A DNA stretch of 7,444 bases, taken from contig NZ_DKLM01000074.1 in NCBI RefSeq assembly GCF_002455975.1, positions 14,187-21,630 on the forward strand. The letters run 5' to 3'. The translations under genes and the position numbers were made by a program. Below are positions 1-6,447 of this stretch, piece after piece (position 1 is the first letter of the stretch; each line of letters opens with the position of its first letter). The stretch comes from Clostridium sp. UBA6640. Its GTDB lineage: Bacteria > Bacillota > Clostridia > Clostridiales > Clostridiaceae. The notes below the pieces were generated by a model. It had not been told where the DNA came from. It saw only the letters and a program-made list of their open reading frames with translations, and did not search any database.

Positions 1-21
1 TAGCATATAAATAGCATATAA
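1..21. repeat. Tandem 11-base direct repeat upstream of the permease gene
   Basis: TAGCATATAA occurs at 1-10 and again at 12-21, giving an 11-base period that ends just before the ribosome binding site of the permease. The repeat may continue to the left of the window. Its A+T-rich CATATAA units could resemble a -10 region, but no matching -35 region can be judged with so little upstream sequence. No function is assigned. Confidence 0.45.
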
Positions 22-39
22 AAATGGAGGAGATAGGAA

Positions 40-1293
40 ATGAGAGAAAATTCATCAAAGTCACTTTCAGAGAATTATTGGAAAACTATTGTATTTACCT
101 TTTGTCTAGGTTGGACAATTATTTGGATATATAGGGCAATGTTATCCCCTATTTACTCAGAAATTCAGGGAACAATAGGGACGCAAACAAATGCAGCAAT
201 GGGATTGATTGCAAGTTGTTATTTCTTTGGCTATACATCAATGCAAATTCCTTCAGGATTTTTAGTAGATAAGTTTGGTCAGAAAAAAGTATTAATACCA
301 GGGTTTATTATATTTACTTTAGGTGCAATAAGTATTGCATTATCAAAAACTATAGGAACTATTTATATGGGTAGTGTCCTTGCAGGGGTTGGTTGTGGAA
401 CTTATTATGGAGCAGCTTTCTCATTGACAGCTCAGCACGTACCGCCAAGCAAAAAGGGAATAGCAACAGCAATAGTAAATAGTGGTTCTGCTTTAGGTTT
501 CATCATAGGTATGACTGGATCTAGTTATGTTGTAAAAACCTTGAATATGCCATGGCAGACAATGGTATATATTTCTGCAGCATTAATCTTTTTTATGGTG
601 TTATGGTTCTTCTTTATGATAAAAAATACAAGCACTGTAAAAAAAGACAATCAGGTCAAAGCAAATACTGTTAAAGAAATAGATTCATCAGAAAAGAAAT
701 CTTCATTATTTAGCTTAAATATGTTTTCTTGCTACATTCTGTATTTTTGTACATGTTACGCTTATTATTTAATTGTTACATGGCTTCCAAAATTCTTAGA
801 GACTGAAAGAGGAATTACAGGAGGGTTAATTGGATTAATAGTATCTATGATTTCAGTAACTGCAGTTCCAGGGGCATTATTCTTTGCTTACTTATCAGAT
901 AAAAAGAGAGATAAAAAATCATATATAATTATTGGACTTGAAGTTGCAGCATTTGTTTTAGTTGCAGTATCTATGATGGCACCTAATACAAGTAGTTTAG
1001 CTATAATCTTATTACTTTATGGATTTTTAGGAAAAATGGCAGTTGACCCAGTATTGATTTCTTATGTTTCAGATAAAGCAGATAAAAATAATCTTGCTAC
1101 AACTTTAGGAACATTTAACTTCTTTGGAATGTCATCATCAATTATTGCTCCAGCAGCTACAGGTATTATTATGGACAGAACAGGTTCTGGAGTATTAGGA
1201 TTTTATATTGGAGCATTTTTGTTAATTTTTGGGGTTGTGTTCTTTGCAGCATGTAATGCTAAGAATTTCAAAAATGCAAAACATACAGCTTAA
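40..1293 (+). CDS. MFS permease of the allantoin operon, substrate unassigned
   Basis: This 417-residue integral membrane protein has the length and hydrophobic pattern of a 12-helix major facilitator superfamily carrier. The diagnostic motif A is present after helix 2 (GFLVDKFGQKKV, residues 73-84). A shorter counterpart, AYLSDKKRDKK (283-293), lies in the second half, as expected from the family's internal duplication. A charged, Lys/Ser-rich cytoplasmic loop at about 196-226 separates the two six-helix halves. The overall look is that of the anion:cation symporter (GlpT-like) branch. The start is supported by GGAGGAG at 26-32, seven bases before the ATG. It lies 38 bases upstream of allE and is presumably co-transcribed with it. 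The context suggests uptake of allantoin, allantoate or another ureide, or export of oxamate; this is inference. E. coli uses an unrelated NCS1-type permease (AllW) for allantoin. The family call is secure and the substrate is not. Confidence 0.9.
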   Translation: MRENSSKSLSENYWKTIVFTFCLGWTIIWIYRAMLSPIYSEIQGTIGTQTNAAMGLIASCYFFGYTSMQIPSGFLVDKFGQKKVLIPGFIIFTLGAISIALSKTIGTIYMGSVLAGVGCGTYYGAAFSLTAQHVPPSKKGIATAIVNSGSALGFIIGMTGSSYVVKTLNMPWQTMVYISAALIFFMVLWFFFMIKNTSTVKKDNQVKANTVKEIDSSEKKSSLFSLNMFSCYILYFCTCYAYYLIVTWLPKFLETERGITGGLIGLIVSMISVTAVPGALFFAYLSDKKRDKKSYIIIGLEVAAFVLVAVSMMAPNTSSLAIILLLYGFLGKMAVDPVLISYVSDKADKNNLATTLGTFNFFGMSSSIIAPAATGIIMDRTGSGVLGFYIGAFLLIFGVVFFAACNAKNFKNAKHTA

Positions 1294-1309
1294 TTAATGC
1301 AGCTTAATT
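1286..1309. repeat. 10-base direct repeat spanning the permease stop codon
   Basis: CAGCTTAATT occurs at 1286-1295 and again at 1300-1309, a 14-base period. The first copy contains the permease stop codon TAA (1291-1293). The second lies between the genes and supplies the in-frame TTG at 1308 that artificially lengthens the allE reading frame. It looks like a small local tandem duplication. No regulatory role is evident. Confidence 0.5.
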
Positions 1310-1318
1310 GAAAAAACT

Positions 1319-1324
1319 AGGAGG
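1319..1324 (+). promoter_or_regulatory. Ribosome binding site that fixes the allE start
   Basis: AGGAGG lies seven bases upstream of the ATG at 1332. It falls inside the reading frame extended from the TTG at 1308, so it selects the ATG and argues against the longer form, which has no comparable site at the right distance. Confidence 0.85.
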
Positions 1325-1331
1325 AAGTATT

Positions 1332-2123
1332 ATGAGTTATTTAAATGGGGTTACAGGATATAGAGAAGATATCTTGGCTAACAGATCTATTATAAAACGT
1401 GGGAATTTTGCACTGATTGAACCGGATGGTATTGTGAAGAATGTAATTCCTAACTTTGAAAATTGTGAGGTTACCATCTTATCTTCTCCAAAGCTAGGAG
1501 CTTCATTTGTAGATTACCTATTGAATATTGAAAAAGGTGGATACAACCATTCAGGTTTTGGTGAAGATGGAATAGAAACCTTCCTTTATGTATTTGAAGG
1601 TGATTTAAAAGTATGGAATGAAGAAAAAGAGGCACAGCTTACAGATGGAGGATTTATCTTCTGTCCAGAAGATAAAAAATTATATTTTGAGAATACTGGA
1701 GATAAAAAAGTAAGGGCATTCTTATATAAGAGAAGATATGACCGTATAGAAGGACATAGCGCCTATACTGTAATTGGTAATATAAATGATGTTCAGTGGG
1801 CGGAATATGAAGGAATGAAGGATGTATTGGTAAAAGATTTTCTACCTTCTGCTACAGATATTGGATTTGATATGAATTTCCATATACTTGCTTTTAAGCC
1901 AGGAGCATGTCATGGATATATAGAAACTCATGTACAAGAACATGGAGCATATATCTATTCAGGACAAGGCATGTATAACTTAGATAATAATTGGCTTCCA
2001 GTAAAAAAAGGGGATTATCTCTTTATGGGTGCTTATAGTTTGCAGGCAGCTTATGGAGTTGGTAGAGATGAAGACTTTGCATACATTTATTCAAAAGATT
2101 GTAATAGAGATGTAAAACTATAA
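1332..2123 (+). CDS. allE: (S)-ureidoglycine aminohydrolase, bicupin
   Basis: AllE (UGlyAH, formerly YlbA) is a Mn2+-dependent cytosolic enzyme that hydrolyses (S)-ureidoglycine to (S)-ureidoglycolate and ammonia, setting the stereochemistry needed by AllD. From the ATG at 1332 the protein has 263 residues, close to the 261 of E. coli AllE. It shows the family's two cupin domains: N-terminal at about 45-135 and C-terminal at about 180-255. The C-terminal cupin carries the metal-binding set Glu198, His200, His204 (in ETHVQEH) and Gln238 (in SLQ). These fall at the same spacing as the ligands I recall for the plant enzyme (E235, H237, H241, Q275). Tyr215 in GQGMY matches the substrate-contacting tyrosine. 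The gene sits between the permease and allD, the next enzyme of the pathway. The longer TTG start at 1308 is rejected. No sign of damage is seen. Confidence 0.95.
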   Translation: MSYLNGVTGYREDILANRSIIKRGNFALIEPDGIVKNVIPNFENCEVTILSSPKLGASFVDYLLNIEKGGYNHSGFGEDGIETFLYVFEGDLKVWNEEKEAQLTDGGFIFCPEDKKLYFENTGDKKVRAFLYKRRYDRIEGHSAYTVIGNINDVQWAEYEGMKDVLVKDFLPSATDIGFDMNFHILAFKPGACHGYIETHVQEHGAYIYSGQGMYNLDNNWLPVKKGDYLFMGAYSLQAAYGVGRDEDFAYIYSKDCNRDVKL

Positions 2124-2292
2124 TACAGATAAAAAAATTATATTATGAGAATCTCTGTAATATCCATGACTTAAGAGAAAAAAGACTTAATTTAAAATGA
2201 GATTTTCACAGGGATTTTCCTAATATACAAATGAAAATAGAGGTACACTTTAGCAAAATTAATATTTAATTACTGAGGGAGGAATTATAAAA
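2124..2292 (+). promoter_or_regulatory. allE-allD intergenic region with short repeats, possible internal regulatory site
   Basis: This is the longest gap inside the gene run and contains no credible open reading frame. GACTTAA occurs at 2168-2174 and 2184-2190, 16 bases apart. GATTTTC occurs at 2201-2207 and 2213-2219, 12 bases apart. A weak inverted pair, TACAGA (2124-2129) and TCTGTA (2154-2159), flanks an A+T-rich stretch, but there is no U-run of the kind an intrinsic terminator needs. TAATAT at 2221-2226 and 2260-2265 could be -10 elements, but I find no convincing -35 hexamer at the proper distance. The region ends in a strong ribosome binding site (GGGAGGA, 2277-2283) for allD. Its length suggests that allD and the genes after it could have their own promoter or operator; this is inference only. 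Confidence 0.3.
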
Positions 2293-3342
2293 ATGAAAGT
2301 TGAAAGAAAAAAATTAAAACAGTTAATGAAGGATAAATTACATAAGGCTGGACTTAGTGATAATCATGCAGGTATAATATCTGAGATTTTAACATGGTCT
2401 GATGAGAGAGGATATCATTCACACGGAGCGGTAAGAGTAGAGTATTATGCAGAGAGAATTTTTAAAGGTGGTATTAATGCAAATCCAAAATTTGGATTTG
2501 AGAAAACCGGTCCTGCTAGCGGAATATATAGCGGAGATAACGGATGTGGATATGTAGCAGCAACTTTTTCTATGGAGGAAGCTATTAAGATGGCAAAAGA
2601 AACAGGAGTTGCAGTTGTAGGAGTAAAAAATATATCTCATAGCGGAAGTATAGGTTACTATGTAGAAATGGCTGCAAAAGAAGACTTAGTTGCAATTTCA
2701 ATGTGTCAGTCAGATCCTATGGCTGTACCATATGGAGGTTCAGAGCCTTATTATGGAACAAATCCAATTGCCTTTGGAGCGCCTACTGCAGATGACAGAG
2801 CAGTAATATTTGATATGGCTACAACAGTTCAAGCTTGGGGTAAAATTTTAGTTTCACGTTCTAAAAAAGAACCAATTCCAGATACTTGGGCAGTAGATGA
2901 AGATGGAAATCCTACTACTGATTCAACTAAGGTAAATGCTCTAGTTCCTATTTCAGGACCAAAGGGATATGGACTTATGATGATGGTTGACGTATTATCT
3001 GGAATATTGTTAGGTCTTCCATTTGGAAAACATGTAAGCTCTATGTACGAAGATTTATCAAAGGGCAGAGATTTAGGTCAGCTTCATATTGTAATTGATC
3101 CAAGTAGATTTACAGATATTGAAAGCTTTAAAAAGAACATGTCAACTGTATTAGATGAATTAGGAGAAATAAAACCAGCGAAAGGTTTTGATAGGGTTAA
3201 TTATCCAGGAGAAAGAGCGTTACTTAGAAAAGAAAAATATGATAAAGAGGGCGTTGAGATTGTAGATGACATCTATAATTATCTTATCAGTGACGCTATT
3301 CACTTTGACAACTATGATCATAAGAATAAATTTGCAGAATAA
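2293..3342 (+). CDS. allD: (S)-ureidoglycolate dehydrogenase (NAD+)
   Basis: AllD oxidises (S)-ureidoglycolate to oxalurate with NAD+ in the cytosol, committing the ureide to the oxalurate branch rather than the glyoxylate-plus-urea branch. The protein has 349 residues, the same as E. coli AllD as I recall it, and aligns end to end with it. It belongs to the type-2 malate/lactate dehydrogenase (Ldh_2) family, which has its own NAD-binding fold rather than a classical Rossmann domain. Visible landmarks are RGYHSHGAVRVEYYAERI (39-56), with the conserved Ser43-His44 region; catalytic His116 in ISHSG (114-118); MCQSDPMAVPYGG (137-149); YYGTNP (153-158); FDMATTVQAWGK (173-184); GPKGYGLMMMVDVLSG (222-237); and GLPFGKHVSSMYEDL (241-255). 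The long shared segments favour AllD over a general malate or lactate dehydrogenase. It is 20 bases upstream of fdrA, so the two are almost certainly co-transcribed. Confidence 0.95.
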   Translation: MKVERKKLKQLMKDKLHKAGLSDNHAGIISEILTWSDERGYHSHGAVRVEYYAERIFKGGINANPKFGFEKTGPASGIYSGDNGCGYVAATFSMEEAIKMAKETGVAVVGVKNISHSGSIGYYVEMAAKEDLVAISMCQSDPMAVPYGGSEPYYGTNPIAFGAPTADDRAVIFDMATTVQAWGKILVSRSKKEPIPDTWAVDEDGNPTTDSTKVNALVPISGPKGYGLMMMVDVLSGILLGLPFGKHVSSMYEDLSKGRDLGQLHIVIDPSRFTDIESFKKNMSTVLDELGEIKPAKGFDRVNYPGERALLRKEKYDKEGVEIVDDIYNYLISDAIHFDNYDHKNKFAE

Positions 3343-3351
3343 ACCAGGAAT

Positions 3352-3359
3352 GGGGTGAT
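3352..3359 (+). promoter_or_regulatory. Ribosome binding site of fdrA/allF, GGTGAT type
   Basis: GGGGTGAT lies just before the ATG at 3363. It lacks the AGGAGG core seen at the other genes, but GGTGAT is complementary to the inner part of the anti-Shine-Dalgarno sequence (GATCACCTCC). It supports the ATG at 3363 as the start. The N-terminus from this codon (MLKTIIKKG) also aligns with that of E. coli FdrA. Confidence 0.6.
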
Positions 3360-3362
3360 TTT

Positions 3363-5120
3363 ATGTTAAAGACAATCATAAAAAAGGGAAATTATCACGA
3401 TTCTGTTGTGCTTATGTTATTAACTAATAAGATTTCAACAATGGAGGGCGTTAGTAAAGTTTCTATCATGATGGCAACACCTTCAAATAAAGATATATAC
3501 AAAGAAAGTGGAATGGCTACACCTGAATTATTAGAAGCAGGATCTAATGACATGGCAATTGTAGTAGAAACACAAGATGATATAATAGATGAGGTATTGA
3601 AGGAAGTAGATGAATTTTTCAAAAGCCAGTCAGCAAAATCCAACAAAAAAGGAGAATCTGATACTGTAATTTCATGGGATAAAGCAGTGGAGAAGCTTCC
3701 GGATGCCAATCTGGCAGTTATATCAATTCCTGGAATTTATGCGGCTTCAGAAGCTGACAGAGCACTTGATGAGAATTTAAATGTGTTTATGTTTAGTGAC
3801 AATGTTACATTAGAGGATGAAAAAAGATTAAAAGAAAAAGCTCATAAAAAAGGGCTGCTAGTTATGGGACCGGACTGTGGAACAGGAATTATCAAAGGAG
3901 TACCTATAGCATTTACTAATAATGTTACTCCAGGGAAAATAGGAATTGTAGGAGCTTCAGGAACAGGTATACAAGAACTTACAACAATTATTGACCGTTT
4001 AGGAGAAGGTGTAACCAATGCAATTGGAACAGGAGGAAGAGATTTATCTGAACATATAGGAGCAATCACTATGATGGATTCCATTAATGCAATGGAAGAG
4101 GATAAGGATACAGAAGTAATTATTGTTATCTCAAAACCACCTGCTAAGAAGGTTCGCAATCAGGTAGTAGAACGCTTAAGAGATTTTAAAAAGCCTGTAG
4201 TTACATTATTCCTTGGTGAAAAACCTGAAGTACATGAAGAAAACTTTTACCATGCATATACACTGGATGAAGCAGCTAGAATTGCAGTAAGCCTATTAAG
4301 AAATGAAAAGGTACAAGGAGATAAGTTTAAAGCTAATGTAGATAAAAGCTTTTGTGCCAAAGAAAATAAGACAATTAAGGGATACTATTCAGGAGGAACA
4401 TTGGCAGCAGAAGCGGCGATGATGATTCGTGATATATTAGATTTATCTTCACCTTTAGGGAAACAAGAAGGCTATATGTTAAATACATCAGGGCATATTG
4501 TAGTGGACTTAGGGGATGATAAATATACTCAAGGAAAACCACATCCGATGATTGACCCTACTAAGAGAGTGGAATGTATGAAAGAGGCAGCTGAAGATGA
4601 ATCCACTGGAGTTATATTGTTTGATATTGTATTAGGCTATGGTTCTCATGAGGACATGGCAGGATCTTTGCTACCAGCTATTAAGGAATTGCAGGAGAAG
4701 GCAAAAGAGGAAAATAGAGATTTACATTTTGTAACAACAATATGTGGAACGAGAAAAGACTATCAAAATTATGATAAACAAAAGAAAATTATGGAAGATG
4801 CAGGAGTTATTGTTTGTGAAAGCAATAAACAGGCTGTAGAAACATCACTTGCTTTCATTGGTTATGACTTTAATGAAGGAGAAAAGCCTGTTATCCCTAT
4901 GAAGAAAACAGCAGAGAAGTCAGAATATATTATATCAGAAGCTGTTCGTAGATTACTTCAAGAAAAACCAAAAATAATTAATGTAGGATTAGAAAGCTTT
5001 TCTAAGGTTCTAAAAGAATTTTCTTGTGAAGTGGTTCAATATAATTGGACTCCACCAGCAGGCGGGGATATAGAACTAATCGGAGCATTAAGTTATTTAA
5101 GAAATTACAAATTTTCTTAG
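3363..5120 (+). CDS. fdrA: FdrA/AllF subunit of oxamate carbamoyltransferase
   Basis: FdrA (AllF) works with AllG and AllH as oxamate carbamoyltransferase, converting oxalurate and phosphate to oxamate and carbamoyl phosphate. The 585-residue protein resembles the succinyl-CoA synthetase alpha/beta fold and is slightly longer than E. coli FdrA (about 555). After an N-terminal domain (1-85) and a variable linker (86-102), a CoA-binding-like Rossmann domain covers about 103-185, with DANLAVISIPGIYAASEA (114-131) and MGPDCGTG (168-175). A ligase-like domain follows, with GIVGASGTGIQEL (194-206), AIGTGGRDLS (220-229) and VISKPPA (255-261). The C-terminal half carries YYSGGTLAAEAA (341-352), VDLGDDKYTQGKPHPMIDPT (381-400) and FDIVLGYG (420-427). 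The tail (about 538-585), with NVGLESF and WTPPAGGD, is also found in E. coli FdrA. The phosphohistidine motif of SucD is not seen. It is often misannotated as an acyl-CoA synthetase. The gap to allG is 17 bases. Confidence 0.93.
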   Translation: MLKTIIKKGNYHDSVVLMLLTNKISTMEGVSKVSIMMATPSNKDIYKESGMATPELLEAGSNDMAIVVETQDDIIDEVLKEVDEFFKSQSAKSNKKGESDTVISWDKAVEKLPDANLAVISIPGIYAASEADRALDENLNVFMFSDNVTLEDEKRLKEKAHKKGLLVMGPDCGTGIIKGVPIAFTNNVTPGKIGIVGASGTGIQELTTIIDRLGEGVTNAIGTGGRDLSEHIGAITMMDSINAMEEDKDTEVIIVISKPPAKKVRNQVVERLRDFKKPVVTLFLGEKPEVHEENFYHAYTLDEAARIAVSLLRNEKVQGDKFKANVDKSFCAKENKTIKGYYSGGTLAAEAAMMIRDILDLSSPLGKQEGYMLNTSGHIVVDLGDDKYTQGKPHPMIDPTKRVECMKEAAEDESTGVILFDIVLGYGSHEDMAGSLLPAIKELQEKAKEENRDLHFVTTICGTRKDYQNYDKQKKIMEDAGVIVCESNKQAVETSLAFIGYDFNEGEKPVIPMKKTAEKSEYIISEAVRRLLQEKPKIINVGLESFSKVLKEFSCEVVQYNWTPPAGGDIELIGALSYLRNYKFS

Positions 5121-5137
5121 GATAGGAGGTTTTTAAA

Positions 5138-6403
5138 ATGGTTTATAAAACAATAGATGCTGCCAATAAGGCGGTTATTGGTAAAATAGTGACTTCATCT
5201 CCCGTTCTTCTAGATGTAGTACCGGCAAAGACTGTAATTGAGGAGCTAAATGAGGGGAAAGTTTTATTACATGCAGGCCCACCTATTAAATGGGAGAATA
5301 TGCCAGAACCTATGCAGGGTTCATGTGTTGGGGCAGTACTTTTTGAAGAGTGGGCAGATACAGAAGAAGAAGCAAGAAATCTCCTGAATGAAGGTAAAGT
5401 TAAATTTATTCCATGTCATCATGTAAATGCAGTTGGTCCTATGGGTGGAATTACTTCTGGCAATATGCCAGTATTAGTTGTAGAAAATACAACAGAAGGC
5501 AATAGAGCATACTGCACTTTAAATGAAGGAATCGGTAAGGTATTAAGATTTGGAGCTTATTCTGAAGAAGTAATTGAAAGACTTAGATGGATGAGAGATG
5601 TGTTAGGACCGATTTTAGGAAAAGCTCTTAGAACTTTTCCAAGTGGATTAGCAGTTAATCCTATGGTTGCAAAAGCCATTGCTATGGGAGATGAATTTCA
5701 TCAAAGAAACATTGCTGCTTCCTTAATATTCTTGAAAGAAATAAGTCCTGTTATTGTTAAGCTTGATATAGAAGAGGATCATAAAAATCAGGTTATCAAA
5801 TTTCTTGCAGATACAGATCAATTTTTCCTTAATATCATAATGGCTTCTGCTAAAGCGATTATGGATGGTGCGAGAACAATTCAGCAAGGAACTATTGTTA
5901 CAGCGATGTGTAGGAATGGAGAAAACTTTGGTATCAGAATAGCAGGAATGGGAGATGAGTGGTTTACAGCACCTGTAAATACTCCACAGGGATTGTATTT
6001 TGCTGGATATGACGGAGATATGGCAAGTCCTGATATGGGTGATAGTGCTATTACGGAAACCTTTGGTGTTGGCGGTATGGCAATGATTGCAGCACCAGCA
6101 GTTACTAGATTTGTAGGAACTGGAGGCTTTGACGATGCACTTGAAATTAGTAATGAGATGAGAGAAATTGTTATTGATGAAAATCCTAATTTCATTATCC
6201 CAACATGGAATTTCAAAGGAATATGTCTTGGAATTGATGCTAGAAAAGTGGTAGAAAAAGGTATTACTCCAGTTATCAATACAGGAATTGCTCATAAAAA
6301 AGCGGGATTAGGTCAAATTGGAGCAGGAACAGTGCATCCACCTATTGAGTGCTTTGAAAAAGCAGTTTTAGCATATGCGAAAAAATTAGGATATACAGAG
6401 TAA
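5138..6403 (+). CDS. allG: DUF1116 protein YlbE/AllG, subunit of oxamate carbamoyltransferase
   Basis: This 421-residue protein is a full-length DUF1116 (YlbE family) member, close to the roughly 419 residues of E. coli YlbE. Its genetic partner is always FdrA, and in E. coli the fdrA-ylbE-ylbF trio (renamed allFGH) encodes oxamate carbamoyltransferase. Conserved blocks are HAGPPI (45-50), MQGSCVGAVLFEEWA (59-73), a Cys-His-His run starting CHHVNAVGPMGG (93-104), GDEFHQRNIA (184-193), NGENFGIRIAG (260-270), GDSAITETFGVGG (301-313) and GIAHKKAGLGQIGAGTVHPP (383-402). The clustered His, Cys and Asp residues suggest an active site or metal site, but I cannot assign catalytic residues. It has no signal peptide or membrane helix and should be cytosolic. 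AGGAGGT at 5124-5130, seven bases before the ATG, supports the start. Confidence 0.92.
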   Translation: MVYKTIDAANKAVIGKIVTSSPVLLDVVPAKTVIEELNEGKVLLHAGPPIKWENMPEPMQGSCVGAVLFEEWADTEEEARNLLNEGKVKFIPCHHVNAVGPMGGITSGNMPVLVVENTTEGNRAYCTLNEGIGKVLRFGAYSEEVIERLRWMRDVLGPILGKALRTFPSGLAVNPMVAKAIAMGDEFHQRNIAASLIFLKEISPVIVKLDIEEDHKNQVIKFLADTDQFFLNIIMASAKAIMDGARTIQQGTIVTAMCRNGENFGIRIAGMGDEWFTAPVNTPQGLYFAGYDGDMASPDMGDSAITETFGVGGMAMIAAPAVTRFVGTGGFDDALEISNEMREIVIDENPNFIIPTWNFKGICLGIDARKVVEKGITPVINTGIAHKKAGLGQIGAGTVHPPIECFEKAVLAYAKKLGYTE

Positions 6404-6447
6404 TTACATTTATATAAAGCTTCATATGTATAACGAGGTGAATAGAG

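Noticed and set aside
1308..1331. TTG-initiated extension of AllE
   Set aside because: The AGGAGG at 1319-1324 is correctly placed for the ATG at 1332, and the shorter protein matches the known family length.
2124..2159. Possible terminator after allE (TACAGA...TCTGTA)
   Set aside because: The stem is only six pairs with a 24-base loop and no T-run follows it.
2195..2240. CodY-like or catabolite-repression (cre) operator in the allE-allD gap
   Set aside because: The GATTTTC units are direct rather than inverted, so they do not form the AATTTTCNGAAAATT palindrome, and no cre consensus fits.
2124..2292. Riboswitch (purine or guanidine class) in the intergenic gap
   Set aside because: I find no recognisable conserved core or nested stems; the repeats are short and mostly direct.
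2293..3342. AllD as a general malate or L-lactate dehydrogenase
   Set aside because: It belongs to that superfamily, but the near full-length similarity to AllD and the neighbouring allantoin genes favour ureidoglycolate as substrate.
3842..4159. Minus-strand open reading frames opposite fdrA (also 3395-3709), allD (2419-2640), allG (5881-6279) and allH (6696-6920)
   Set aside because: All are nested in well-supported genes and have no convincing ribosome binding site or family resemblance.
3363..5120. FdrA as a true acyl-CoA or succinyl-CoA synthetase
   Set aside because: The phosphohistidine motif is not seen, and the allE-allD-DUF1116-DUF2877 context points to oxamate carbamoyltransferase.
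5723..6295. Long minus-strand open reading frame opposite allG (190 codons)
   Set aside because: It lies wholly within allG, whose product has conserved family motifs throughout. The antisense product is rich in Ser, Cys, Asn and Ile with no recognisable domain, as expected for a shadow frame.
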